Source: Bacteroidales bacterium (GTDB lineage Bacteria > Bacteroidota > Bacteroidia > Bacteroidales > UBA932). Taken from it: a DNA stretch of 39,557 nucleotides. The stretch is taken from NCBI GenBank assembly GCA_024401865.1, contig JAKSKI010000009.1, forward strand, positions 1-39,557. Direction: 5' to 3'. Position 1 is the first letter of the stretch. Every line of letters begins with the position of its first letter. A program made the position numbers and the translations under genes. The notes under the pieces are model-generated. The model was not told the origin of the DNA and made no database searches. It saw nothing but the letters and a program-made list of their open reading frames with translations. This document shows positions 23,170-31,734 of this stretch, one piece after another.

Positions 23170-24491
23170 AATATCTTCACGAGTTGTCCGGTAAGAGCCT
23201 TCCTGCTGTATTTGTCCACATTGCTTCCCTTACCGGCAGGCTTTCCGTTACGTCCGGATTGCCAGATGCCATAGATGAAATCTTCCATTGCCCGCTGTCT
23301 GTCCCAATCGAACATCTCTCCCGCTCCGCTGTCCCTGAGCACGGCGGCTGCAGCCCCGTCTTCCTGCCCTATGCCGAGCACGGGCCGGCCCGCTGCGAGA
23401 TATTCGAAGATCTTACCGGGAAGGACCTTCCTGTATTCAGGCTCCTGTCGGAGGGGAAGCAGAAGTATGGATGCCGCGCATTGTCTTGCCACCGTCTCCC
23501 TGTGCGGCAGGTAGCCGAGATTCTTAGTCCTGTCCTTCAGTCCGAAGGTCTCCAGGGATTTGAGGATGCCGCCGTCAACCTTGCCGGCGAGCCATATTTC
23601 CAGAGATTCCGCGAAGGCTTCGTCACGACTGCACAAAGACGCCAGGGCCTTCCACAAAGATACCGGGTTGCCGTCATCTGCAAACAGTCCTGTATGCACC
23701 AGGACGAACTTGCCACCGCTCTGCGGCTCCCCGTCAAGTTGGAAGTCATCCTCATCGAATCCGTTGGTGACAAGGGATACGGGGGTGGTTGTGCGCTTCT
23801 GGAAGTCCTCCTGCACCATAGGCGTGACCGCTATTATGGTGTCCGCGCCATCCAGAACCTGCTGTTCGAGCCTCCTGTGCTTCCTCTCCGCAAACGGCAG
23901 CAGACCCATATGCTTGAAATAGAACATTTCCGTCCAGGGATCCCTGAAATCCGCCGTCCAGCGAGGAAGAGTCTTTATCCGGCCCCGGGACAGTTCTTTG
24001 CGCAGGATTTTCATCAGGCCAAGACCTATGAGATGCATCGAATGAGGAGGCCCGGTGGTGACTATGGCATCTACGGGATGTTCCCGCAGATATCTGCTGA
24101 GGAACGTCACGGAAGGCCTCACCCAGCCCGCACGGGGATCGGGGATGAAACAGTTGCCCCGGACCAGCACCGCCATGCGGGCCGCAAATCCCTTACGCTG
24201 CGAATTGAGGGGATTGACCTCCCCGCCAACCTCCCTGTCACCCCGTATCAGGCGCACGATCTTGCGGTAGAGGCCATAAGGCTCCGTGATACGTGTCTTC
24301 AGCACTTCCGCGCATTCGGGCACATCCGAAGCCAGGCTCCCGTCCACGGCAAGCTGCTCGGGGTTCTGCGGGGTATAGATGACCGGTTGCCATCCCTGGG
24401 AAGGCAGGTATTTGGCAAACTTGACCCACCTCTGGACACCGGATCCCCCCGTAGGAGGCCAATAATACGTTATGATCAGAACCCTCTTCAT
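23166..24491 (-). CDS. Glycosyltransferase, GT4-like
   Basis: 441 aa, cytoplasmic two-Rossmann GT-B type. It begins with ITYYWPPTGGSGVQRW, the glycine-rich start of this group. A C-terminal nucleotide-sugar domain follows with LVTNGFDEDDF, a GYLPHRETV segment and KIFEYLAAGRPVLGI, in which the conserved acceptor/donor glutamate is the E of FEYLA. Donor and acceptor are not readable. It overlaps mutS upstream and the YfhO gene downstream by 4 nt each. Confidence 0.88.
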   Translation of the reverse strand: MKRVLIITYYWPPTGGSGVQRWVKFAKYLPSQGWQPVIYTPQNPEQLAVDGSLASDVPECAEVLKTRITEPYGLYRKIVRLIRGDREVGGEVNPLNSQRKGFAARMAVLVRGNCFIPDPRAGWVRPSVTFLSRYLREHPVDAIVTTGPPHSMHLIGLGLMKILRKELSRGRIKTLPRWTADFRDPWTEMFYFKHMGLLPFAERKHRRLEQQVLDGADTIIAVTPMVQEDFQKRTTTPVSLVTNGFDEDDFQLDGEPQSGGKFVLVHTGLFADDGNPVSLWKALASLCSRDEAFAESLEIWLAGKVDGGILKSLETFGLKDRTKNLGYLPHRETVARQCAASILLLPLRQEPEYRKVLPGKIFEYLAAGRPVLGIGQEDGAAAAVLRDSGAGEMFDWDRQRAMEDFIYGIWQSGRNGKPAGKGSNVDKYSRKALTGQLVKIL

Positions 24492-27094
24492 ACTCCTACC
24501 TCCGCTTTCATCTCCCTCAACAGGTCGAACGCCTGCAGGGGAGTCATATTGTTGATGTCTGCCGATTCCAGTTTCTCCTTCAGGGAGCTGAGAGTCGGAT
24601 CATCCAGTTGGAAGAATGACAGTTGCACGCTCCCGTCTTCGGCCAGAGACCCGTTGTCCGATACCGCCTTGATACCCTTCTCCTTCTTTTCGAGATCCCG
24701 CAGCGTACGTTCCGCAGATTCTATCACCTCGACGGGCATTCCGGCCAGCCTGGCCACGTGAATACCGAAACTGTGGGCGACTCCGCCGGGCTCGAGCTTG
24801 CGCAGGAATATGACCTCCCTGCCCTGTTCGAGAACTGCTATGTGGAAATTCCTGACTCTGGGATAAATGCTCTCAAGGTCATTGAGTTCGTGGTAATGGG
24901 TGGCGAAAAGGGTTTTGGCTCCCTTGCCGTATTTATGTATGTATTCCACAAGGGCCCTTGCGATGGACATTCCGTCATAGGTGGAGGTCCCGCGCCCGAT
25001 TTCGTCCAGAAGCACGAGAGAGCGGGCGGAGAGATTGTGCATTATCATCGATGTCTCCAGCATCTCCACCATGAAGGTGGATTCTCCGCGGGATATGTTG
25101 TCGGTGGCGCCCACCCTGGTGAATATCTTGTCCAGACAACCGATGCGGGCGCTCTCTGCAGGCACGAACGAACCTGTCTGGGCCATAAGGGCTATCAGAG
25201 CCGTCTGTCGCAGCAGGGCGGACTTTCCGGCCATATTGGGCCCTGTAAGAATCATTATCTGAGTGTCCTTGCTGTCCAGTAGCACGTCGTTGGCGACATA
25301 TTCCTCTCCAGGAGCCATCAGGGTCTCGATGACGGGATGACGCCCTTTCCTGATGTCCAGCACTGTGCCCTTGTCTACAACCGGCCTGCAATAACCCCGG
25401 TCAAGGGCCTGCTGCGCGAAACTCTGCAGGACATCAAGCCTCGAAACGATGCGGCAATTCTCCTGAATGTCGCGGATTGACTTCTGAATGCCGGCAATGA
25501 GCTCCGCATAAATGGAACTCTCCAGCTCGTATATGGTCGCCTCGGCGCTCAGTATCTTCTCCTCATACTGCTTGAGTTCCTCGGTGATGTAGCGCTCGGC
25601 ATTGACAAGGGTCTGTTTGCGTATCCATTCCGGCGGCACCTGGTCCCTGAAAGTGTTGCGCACCTCTATGTAATAGCCGAAGACATTGTTGTATCCTATC
25701 TTGAGAGAGCCTATGCCGGTCCTTTCTATTTCCCTCTGCTGCATCTTGAGCAGGTAGTCCTTCCCTCCACGGGAGATGTCCCGGAGTTCATCCAGCCTGC
25801 TGTCCACACCCGGCGCGATGATGTCTCCTTTGCCTATCTGCGAAGCCGGATTCTCCGCCATCGTCCCAATTATCGAGCAACGGAGGCTCTCGCAGTTACG
25901 CATTGCCGAGGCCTGCTTTGACAACGCTTTCACGCCCGACGACGCGCAGAGTCCGCGCACGGGTTCCATTCTTCCCAGGCTTTTGCCCAACTGCATCACC
26001 TCGCGTGGCAGTATCCTCCCGTTGGCGGCGCGGGCCGTGATTCTTTCGAGGTCCCCGATTTCTCCGATGAATTCCTGAATGCTTCCCAGAGCATCCTCGT
26101 TGTCATAGAAGAACTGAACAGAGTCATATCTCTCTTCAAGTTCCCTTATATCCATCACAGGCATTGCAAGCCACTGCCTGAGAAGTCTGGCCCCCATCGG
26201 CGAGCTGCAACGGTCAAGCACATCGACAAGTGACACTCCGTCCTGGCCGGAAGCCGACTGGAATATCTCGAGATTGCGGAAAGTGAACCTGTCCATCCAC
26301 ACAAACCTGTCCTCATCAATCCTGGACAGGGAGCAGATGTTCTTGAGACCGACGTGCTGAGTCTGCTCCAGATAATGCACCAGAGCTCCCGCCGAGCAAA
26401 CTGCAAGAGGATAGACATCAACCGCAAACCCCTTCAGACTCGAGACTCCCAGCTGCTTGCAGAGTTTGTCCCTGGCAGCCTCCGGCACAAAGGCCCATTC
26501 GTCCATCGGCGTGACATAGTACTCTCCGAACCTTTCCTTGACCGCCTTGCAGACATCCCTTTGAACCACCAGCTCCCTCGGCTGAAGGGAAGCCAGAAGC
26601 GTGCCGATATATTCGATAGAGCCCTGGGCGACCTGGAAGGTGCCCGTACTGACATCCAGGAACGCGGCCCCGCAGGAGGTTCCTTCAAAAGAAAGTCCTG
26701 CCAGATAATTGTGCTCCTTCTGATTGAGCATCCCCTCTCCGAAGGCGACACCCGGAGTCAGTATCTCCGTGATCCCCCTTTTGACGAGCTTGCTCTGGGA
26801 CAGCTTGGGATCTTCCAGCTGGTCGCAGATGGCCACCTTGTATCCTGCCCGCACGAGTTTCTGCAGATAGGTTTCGAGGGCGTGATGAGGGAATCCCGCC
26901 ATCGGCGTATCCCCCTTGTCCCCGTTCGAACGTCTGGTAAGGACTATGCCCAATACCTTGCTGGCGGTCAGCGCATCATCCGAATAGGTCTCGTAGAAAT
27001 CACCTACCCTGTAAAGCAGCATCGCCTCGGGATGCTGAGCCTTTATGCTGAAATACTGCTTGAGCAGCGGAGTATCCTCGGATGTCTTAGCCAT
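24488..27094 (-). CDS. mutS: DNA mismatch repair protein MutS
   Basis: 868 aa, full length. Recognises mismatches and starts repair. The mismatch-binding F-x-E motif is Phe33-Tyr34-Glu35 (GDFYET). The C-terminal ATPase has Walker A TGPNMAGKS and Walker B LVLLDEIGRGTSTYDG. The C-terminal end (SLKEKLESADINNMTPLQAFDLL) is the usual tetramerisation helix pair. It starts 16 nt after the NSS transporter gene. This window therefore encodes both MutS and MutS2; mutL is not here. Confidence 0.96.
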   Translation of the reverse strand: MAKTSEDTPLLKQYFSIKAQHPEAMLLYRVGDFYETYSDDALTASKVLGIVLTRRSNGDKGDTPMAGFPHHALETYLQKLVRAGYKVAICDQLEDPKLSQSKLVKRGITEILTPGVAFGEGMLNQKEHNYLAGLSFEGTSCGAAFLDVSTGTFQVAQGSIEYIGTLLASLQPRELVVQRDVCKAVKERFGEYYVTPMDEWAFVPEAARDKLCKQLGVSSLKGFAVDVYPLAVCSAGALVHYLEQTQHVGLKNICSLSRIDEDRFVWMDRFTFRNLEIFQSASGQDGVSLVDVLDRCSSPMGARLLRQWLAMPVMDIRELEERYDSVQFFYDNEDALGSIQEFIGEIGDLERITARAANGRILPREVMQLGKSLGRMEPVRGLCASSGVKALSKQASAMRNCESLRCSIIGTMAENPASQIGKGDIIAPGVDSRLDELRDISRGGKDYLLKMQQREIERTGIGSLKIGYNNVFGYYIEVRNTFRDQVPPEWIRKQTLVNAERYITEELKQYEEKILSAEATIYELESSIYAELIAGIQKSIRDIQENCRIVSRLDVLQSFAQQALDRGYCRPVVDKGTVLDIRKGRHPVIETLMAPGEEYVANDVLLDSKDTQIMILTGPNMAGKSALLRQTALIALMAQTGSFVPAESARIGCLDKIFTRVGATDNISRGESTFMVEMLETSMIMHNLSARSLVLLDEIGRGTSTYDGMSIARALVEYIHKYGKGAKTLFATHYHELNDLESIYPRVRNFHIAVLEQGREVIFLRKLEPGGVAHSFGIHVARLAGMPVEVIESAERTLRDLEKKEKGIKAVSDNGSLAEDGSVQLSFFQLDDPTLSSLKEKLESADINNMTPLQAFDLLREMKAEVGV

Positions 27095-27110
27095 ACCTGC
27101 GGTATATTTG

Positions 27111-28460
27111 TCAAAGGGTCAAATTCGAAAGGAATATCAGTATTACCACTATCGGAGCCACATAGCGTATGAGGAAATACAGGGGCTTGAACACCTTTAC
27201 GTTGATGTCCTGCCTGCCTCCGTTGGTGAAATCCTCCCAGACTGTCTGCCTTTTCATCTTCCATCCGACAAACACCACGTACAGGAGAGCGCCGAATGTC
27301 ATAAGATAATTGGAAGTGAGCACGTCACAGAAGTCAAAGACGCACAATCCCGCTATCTTCAATCCGGACAGGGGCCCGAGAGACAGGGAGCACAGAATGC
27401 CCAGAATCCAGGTGAATGCAAATATCACAGCCACAGCCTTGTTGCGGCTCATATGCTTCTCTTCCACCAGATATGCCGTCCCTACCTCGTACATCGAAAT
27501 CGAGGACGTCAGGGCGGCTATTACTATGGACAGGAAGAACAGCACTGCAACAATATGGCTCAGAACGGGGGATATGGCGCTCATCTTGACGAAGATGAAG
27601 GGAAGGGTCTCGAAAATGAGTCCGGGTCCCGCCCCCGGTTCGATGCCGGCCGCAAACACCGCCGGCATTACGGCGAAACCGGCTATCAGAGCGAACAGCA
27701 TATCGAACGCTGCCGTGCTTGCGCTGGCCTTGAGTATGTCGGTATCCTTCTTGATGTATGACGAATAGGTAAGAATTGTCCCTACGCCCAGCGACAGGGA
27801 GAAGAAACTCTGCCCCATGGCATAGGCCACCGTCTTGGACGTCACCTGGGAGAAATCCGGCTTCACCAGGTATTTCACGCCTTCTTCCGAACCCGGAAGG
27901 GACAAAGAATACACCGCTATCAGCACTATGAGGACAAAGAGCAGCGGAAGTGAATATTTGTTGAATTTCTCTATGCCGTTCCTGATACCGGCCTTGACCA
28001 CCACTGCCGTAACAAGAAGAAAGATTGTATGGCAGATCAGGGGCTTCCACGCCGAGGAGGAGAATTCTCCGAAAACGGACGATACCGAGTTGTCGAATCC
28101 GGGGTAAAGCGACTTTACGGCAAAACCTATGGACCATCCTCCCACTACGCTGTAGAAAGAGAGTATTATCAGCGGGGATATCACCGTCAGCAGACCCATC
28201 CATTTCCAACCCGTGCCGGGAGCGATCTTCTCCATGGCTCCGAATGCGTTGGAATGGGAACTGCGCCCGATTATGGTTTCCGACAACATTATGGGAAGGG
28301 ACAGAAAGACCACGCACAACAGATAAATTATTATGAAGGCAGCCCCTCCGTTCTGCCCCGCCATATAGGGGAATCTCCATATGTTACCCAGTCCTATGGC
28401 CGATCCGGCCATAGCCATCACCGCTCCGACGGCACCCGCAAAATTCTCTCTTCCGCTCAC
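27111..28460 (-). CDS. Sodium-dependent transporter, NSS/SNF family
   Basis: 449 aa, with about eleven or twelve membrane helices. The first helix has the family signature AMAGSAIGLGNIWRFPY with its broken, glycine-rich Na+ and substrate site, followed by GQNGGAAF. Bacterial members such as LeuT, TnaT and MhsT carry amino acids using the sodium gradient; specificity cannot be told. The start overlaps the folA stop by 4 nt (ATGA) and mutS follows after 16 nt. Confidence 0.92.
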   Translation of the reverse strand: MSGRENFAGAVGAVMAMAGSAIGLGNIWRFPYMAGQNGGAAFIIIYLLCVVFLSLPIMLSETIIGRSSHSNAFGAMEKIAPGTGWKWMGLLTVISPLIILSFYSVVGGWSIGFAVKSLYPGFDNSVSSVFGEFSSSAWKPLICHTIFLLVTAVVVKAGIRNGIEKFNKYSLPLLFVLIVLIAVYSLSLPGSEEGVKYLVKPDFSQVTSKTVAYAMGQSFFSLSLGVGTILTYSSYIKKDTDILKASASTAAFDMLFALIAGFAVMPAVFAAGIEPGAGPGLIFETLPFIFVKMSAISPVLSHIVAVLFFLSIVIAALTSSISMYEVGTAYLVEEKHMSRNKAVAVIFAFTWILGILCSLSLGPLSGLKIAGLCVFDFCDVLTSNYLMTFGALLYVVFVGWKMKRQTVWEDFTNGGRQDINVKVFKPLYFLIRYVAPIVVILIFLSNLTL

Positions 28461-28948
28461 TTCCTTACGTATACTGCAAATTCAAAATCATATCCTGTCT
28501 CGTCGTCGTGCATAGTTTCGGACCTCGATTCCTCCTCCCACAGGGCAGAATCTATCTCGGGGAACCATGCATCGGCCTCTATCTCCGTATGGACGTGGGT
28601 TATGTAAAGCCTGTCCATCATATTTATCGCAGCCCTGTACACGGACGCACCTCCCATCACGAAACATTTCTGCGCTCCGGTAGCTTCGGCCTCGGCAAAG
28701 GCATCTTCGAACGAATACACGCAGCAAGCCTCGGGAATCGGCTCTCCGCCTGCATTGAGGACTATGTTCTTCCGTCCCTTGAGAGGATGGAACGGCAGCG
28801 AAAAATATGTAGTGCGGCCCATAATGACCGGATATCCTTCGGTGACTCTCTTGAAATATCTGAGATCTTCACTTATGTGCCAGGGCAGTCCGCCCTTGAT
28901 GCCGATGCCGTTGTTGTCGGCAATCGCGACTATGAGACATTTTTCCAT
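28457..28948 (-). CDS. folA: Dihydrofolate reductase
   Basis: 163 aa from the ATG at 28948 (MEKCLIVAIADNNGIG); the longer open frame upstream reads through the thyA stop region and is not needed. Reduces dihydrofolate with NADPH and is the trimethoprim target. The catalytic acid is Asp28 in PWHISEDLRYFK, with the cofactor motif MGRTTY and the late GGASVYRAA segment in place. It starts 13 nt after thyA, so the pair forms the usual thymidylate cycle: ThyA makes dihydrofolate and FolA recycles it. Confidence 0.95.
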   Translation of the reverse strand: MEKCLIVAIADNNGIGIKGGLPWHISEDLRYFKRVTEGYPVIMGRTTYFSLPFHPLKGRKNIVLNAGGEPIPEACCVYSFEDAFAEAEATGAQKCFVMGGASVYRAAINMMDRLYITHVHTEIEADAWFPEIDSALWEEESRSETMHDDETGYDFEFAVYVRK

Positions 28949-28961
28949 ATTGGCGTTGTTA

Positions 28962-29756
28962 TTATACTGCCACCGGGGCCTTGATGGCCGGCCAGGGGTC
29001 ATAATCCACAAGTTCGAAATCCTCGTATTTGAAGTCGAAAACGCTCTTGACCTCCGGGTTGAGCTTCATACGGGGAAGGGGACGGGGTTCCCGCGAGAGC
29101 TGCTCGCGGACCTGATCCATATGATTGAGATAGAGGTGCGTGTCTCCCGTGGTGTGAATGAATTCACCGGGTTCGAGCCCGCAGCACTGGGCTATCATCA
29201 TCGTAAGCAATGCGTAGGATGCGATGTTGAAGGGCACTCCGAGGAACGTGTCGGCGCTGCGCTGATACAACTGACAGCTCAGCTTGCCGTCCGCGACATA
29301 GAACTGGAAGAGGCAATGGCAGGGAGGCAGGGCCATCCTGTCCACTTCTCCGGGATTCCAGGCGCAGACAAGCATACGACGGGAGTCGGGATGGTTGCGT
29401 ATCTGGTCTATCACCGCCGAGAGCTGGTCTATGCTTCTTCCGTCTGGAGCGGGCCAGCTTCGCCACTGATGCCCGTACACGGGACCGAGGTCTCCGTTCT
29501 CATCAGCCCACTCGTCCCAGATGGTGACGTTGTGGTCCTGAAGATATTTGACGTTCGTGTCGCCGCTGATAAACCACAGCAATTCGTAGATGATGGATTT
29601 GAGATGCACCTTCTTGGTGGTCAGCAGGGGGAATCCCTCGCTTAGGTCAAACCTCATCTGATGCCCGAATATGCTCCTTGTACCGACACCGGTACGGTCT
29701 GTCTTGACCACACCCTTGTCCATGATTTCGCGGAGCAGGTCTAGATACTGTTTCAT
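28962..29756 (-). CDS. thyA: Thymidylate synthase ThyA
   Basis: 264 aa from the ATG at 29756 ([13 protein letters not shown]), the same length as E. coli ThyA; eight more codons are open upstream but overlap galM. Methylates dUMP to dTMP with methylene-tetrahydrofolate. The catalytic cysteine is Cys146 in [10 protein letters not shown], the same number as in E. coli, with [16 protein letters not shown] following. It lies 4 nt downstream of galM and 13 nt upstream of folA. Confidence 0.96.
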   Translation of the reverse strand: MKQYLDLLREIMDKGVVKTDRTGVGTRSIFGHQMRFDLSEGFPLLTTKKVHLKSIIYELLWFISGDTNVKYLQDHNVTIWDEWADENGDLGPVYGHQWRSWPAPDGRSIDQLSAVIDQIRNHPDSRRMLVCAWNPGEVDRMALPPCHCLFQFYVADGKLSCQLYQRSADTFLGVPFNIASYALLTMMIAQCCGLEPGEFIHTTGDTHLYLNHMDQVREQLSREPRPLPRMKLNPEVKSVFDFKYEDFELVDYDPWPAIKAPVAV

Positions 29757-29760
29757 ATGC

Positions 29761-30804
29761 TTACTTTGTGCCGAATGCAAAAATTATGGCCTCCTTGTAC
29801 ACCTTGCCGGGCTTGAGGACCGTTGTCGGGTAATCAGGATGGTTCGGGCTGTCGGGGAAATGCTGGCATTCGAGGGCCACGGCGCAGTAATCGTGATAGA
29901 TGCGTCCTCTCTTGCCCACAGGGCAGCCTTCCAGCCAGTTGCCGGTATAGACCTGGATTCCGGGCTGGGTTGTATACACGTTGAGAGTACGGCCTGACTT
30001 GGGAGAATACAACAGGGCGGCCTCCTGCAGCTGTCCGGGCATATAATTGTCGATACACCAGCAGGCATCATATCCCTTGCCGTAGTTGAGCGCGGGGAAA
30101 TCCTTCCTTATGTCGCGTCCCAGAGTCTTGGCCTTGCGGAAATCCATAGGGGTGCGGGCCACCACCTCGGGCACTCCGAGGGGAATCAGAGTGCTGTCCG
30201 TAGGCAGATACTCGCTTGCGTTGAGCGTCAGACGGTGACGGAGCACGCTGCCTCCACCGTCAAGGTTGAAATATGCGTGATTGGTGAAATTGACCACAGT
30301 CTTGCGGTCGCTGCGTGCCGTGAAGGTCAGGCGCAGTTCATTGTTCTCGCTCCATTCGTAACGGGCAATCACCTTGACATTGCCGGGATAGCCCATTTCT
30401 CCGTCCTCGAAGAAATAGAGGAATTCGACACCTCCCTTGTGCTTGCGGGATTCCCAGACTTTGTTCTGACAGCCCTCGGGACCTCCGTGGAGGTGATTGG
30501 GGCCGTTGTTGACGGGAAGACGGTATTCGACTCCGTCAAGGGTGAACCTTCCCTTGGCGATGCGGTTGGCAAAACGGCCCGGACATTTGCCGGCGCAGGG
30601 GCCGTCGGCAATGTAGTTCTCTGCCTTGCCATAACCTATGACCACATCCGCGAGCCTGCCGTCACGATCGGGCACGTTGACCGACACTATGGCTGCCCCT
30701 ATGTTGGACAGCACGACGGAAGCGCCGCTTCCATTTGTGATTGTGTACTTGTAGACGGGCTTTCCGCCTTCGGTCCTTGACCAGAGTTTTCTTCTGACTG
30801 CCAT
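29761..30804 (-). CDS. galM: Aldose 1-epimerase (galactose mutarotase)
   Basis: 347 aa, normal GalM length. Interconverts alpha and beta anomers of aldoses. The sugar-binding GRFANRI is at 76-82, with NHLHGG at 103-108. The catalytic pair is His176 (TNHAYFN) and Glu311 ([12 protein letters not shown]). There is no signal peptide, so it is cytoplasmic. It lies 12 nt after the thioredoxin-like lipoprotein gene and 4 nt before thyA; the linkage to nucleotide genes looks like operon packing rather than a shared pathway. Confidence 0.94.
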   Translation of the reverse strand: MAVRRKLWSRTEGGKPVYKYTITNGSGASVVLSNIGAAIVSVNVPDRDGRLADVVIGYGKAENYIADGPCAGKCPGRFANRIAKGRFTLDGVEYRLPVNNGPNHLHGGPEGCQNKVWESRKHKGGVEFLYFFEDGEMGYPGNVKVIARYEWSENNELRLTFTARSDRKTVVNFTNHAYFNLDGGGSVLRHRLTLNASEYLPTDSTLIPLGVPEVVARTPMDFRKAKTLGRDIRKDFPALNYGKGYDACWCIDNYMPGQLQEAALLYSPKSGRTLNVYTTQPGIQVYTGNWLEGCPVGKRGRIYHDYCAVALECQHFPDSPNHPDYPTTVLKPGKVYKEAIIFAFGTK

Positions 30805-30816
30805 AGTGTTGTATGT

Positions 30817-31734
30817 TTACGGTTTCAATATCTTAGCCGCGACTTTCTGCACGGGTGCATCTTTCAGCAACACGGTCTTGTCCGCATCCAGCAGATATAC
30901 TGAAGGTATTGCCCGCACATCGTATATCCTTCCGTCCCTTATCACACCGTCCCTGTCACAGGCATTGATCCAGGAAGAGGGATAGTATGAGGCATATTCG
31001 CGCCATTTGTCCAGCTCTCCGTCGATGTATACATTCATCACGGTAACGGCTCCCGATTCCATCATCGCCCCGATGCCCGGTATCGCGGATATCTCATCTA
31101 TCACCGTCTGGCACGCGTCGCAACCCGGATTGCTGAACACCATCACCACATAATCGGATGTCAGTGAATGCATCCGGAACTCCCTCCCTTCCATCGTCCT
31201 TGCGACAAAATCGGGCGCCTTGGTGCCTATGCGGCATATAGCGCAGGACGAAGCCTCATATTCGTATGCGGGTATCATCTCTTCAGGAGTCAGGGGAGAT
31301 GAGGCCATCCGCGAGACGAAAGGGAGATATAGCTCCTCGTTGCGCAACGGGGAATTGGGGTCATAGAGATATTTGGAGACCATCTGGGTCATCAGGGCAT
31401 AGTAATGGGCCGACGTGTCGGCGGCCTGAGCCTCACAAATCCTGTCGAACAGCCGCACAAGGGAGCGCTCGGCCAGCCCGTAGGGGGCCTCATCAAGCAT
31501 TGCAGCGTATGTGGCCATAGCCTTCTCGATACCATCTGCAGGCACGCCTTCAAAGCCGTCCCAATAATGCATGAGAGCGTATTCCATCCTCGATTCGGGA
31601 GAGGAACATACGAAGGGGATGCTTACCGCAGGGAAAGTTTTCACGGCATCCCCGCTTCCTCTCCGCAATCCGCAGGAAGCAAAAACGACGGCTGCAACCG
31701 CTACGCACACAGCTATTTCAGGCTTCCTTCTCAC
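30817..31734 (-). CDS. DUF5106/thioredoxin-like lipoprotein
   Basis: 305 aa with a GTG start at 31734; the codon before it is an in-frame stop, and the next Met is about 50 residues in, past the signal. A signal peptide ends in a lipobox (VVFASC, Cys21). An N-terminal helical region (about 35-165), like DUF5106, precedes a thioredoxin fold (about 168-305). That fold starts at IGTKAPDF and has a redox CDAC (Cys205, Cys208) and cis-Pro in AIPSVYL. A second CAIC pair occurs at 164-167. A periplasmic thiol-disulfide role is likely. The gene overlaps the Na/Pi cotransporter end by 17 bp. Confidence 0.86.
   Translation of the reverse strand: MRRKPEIAVCVAVAAVVFASCGLRRGSGDAVKTFPAVSIPFVCSSPESRMEYALMHYWDGFEGVPADGIEKAMATYAAMLDEAPYGLAERSLVRLFDRICEAQAADTSAHYYALMTQMVSKYLYDPNSPLRNEELYLPFVSRMASSPLTPEEMIPAYEYEASSCAICRIGTKAPDFVARTMEGREFRMHSLTSDYVVMVFSNPGCDACQTVIDEISAIPGIGAMMESGAVTVMNVYIDGELDKWREYASYYPSSWINACDRDGVIRDGRIYDVRAIPSVYLLDADKTVLLKDAPVQKVAAKILKP

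Noticed and set aside
23184-24761. A 525-codon plus-strand open frame
   Set aside because: It lies antisense to the glycosyltransferase and mutS genes, has low-complexity Arg/His/Pro-rich composition and no recognisable motif; it is a shadow of a GC-rich coding strand.
27103-27110. A perfect TATATTTG box on the plus strand between mutS and the NSS transporter gene
   Set aside because: No plus-strand gene follows it; it would only make antisense RNA to the transporter. Single eight-base matches with two free positions are expected by chance in 39 kb.
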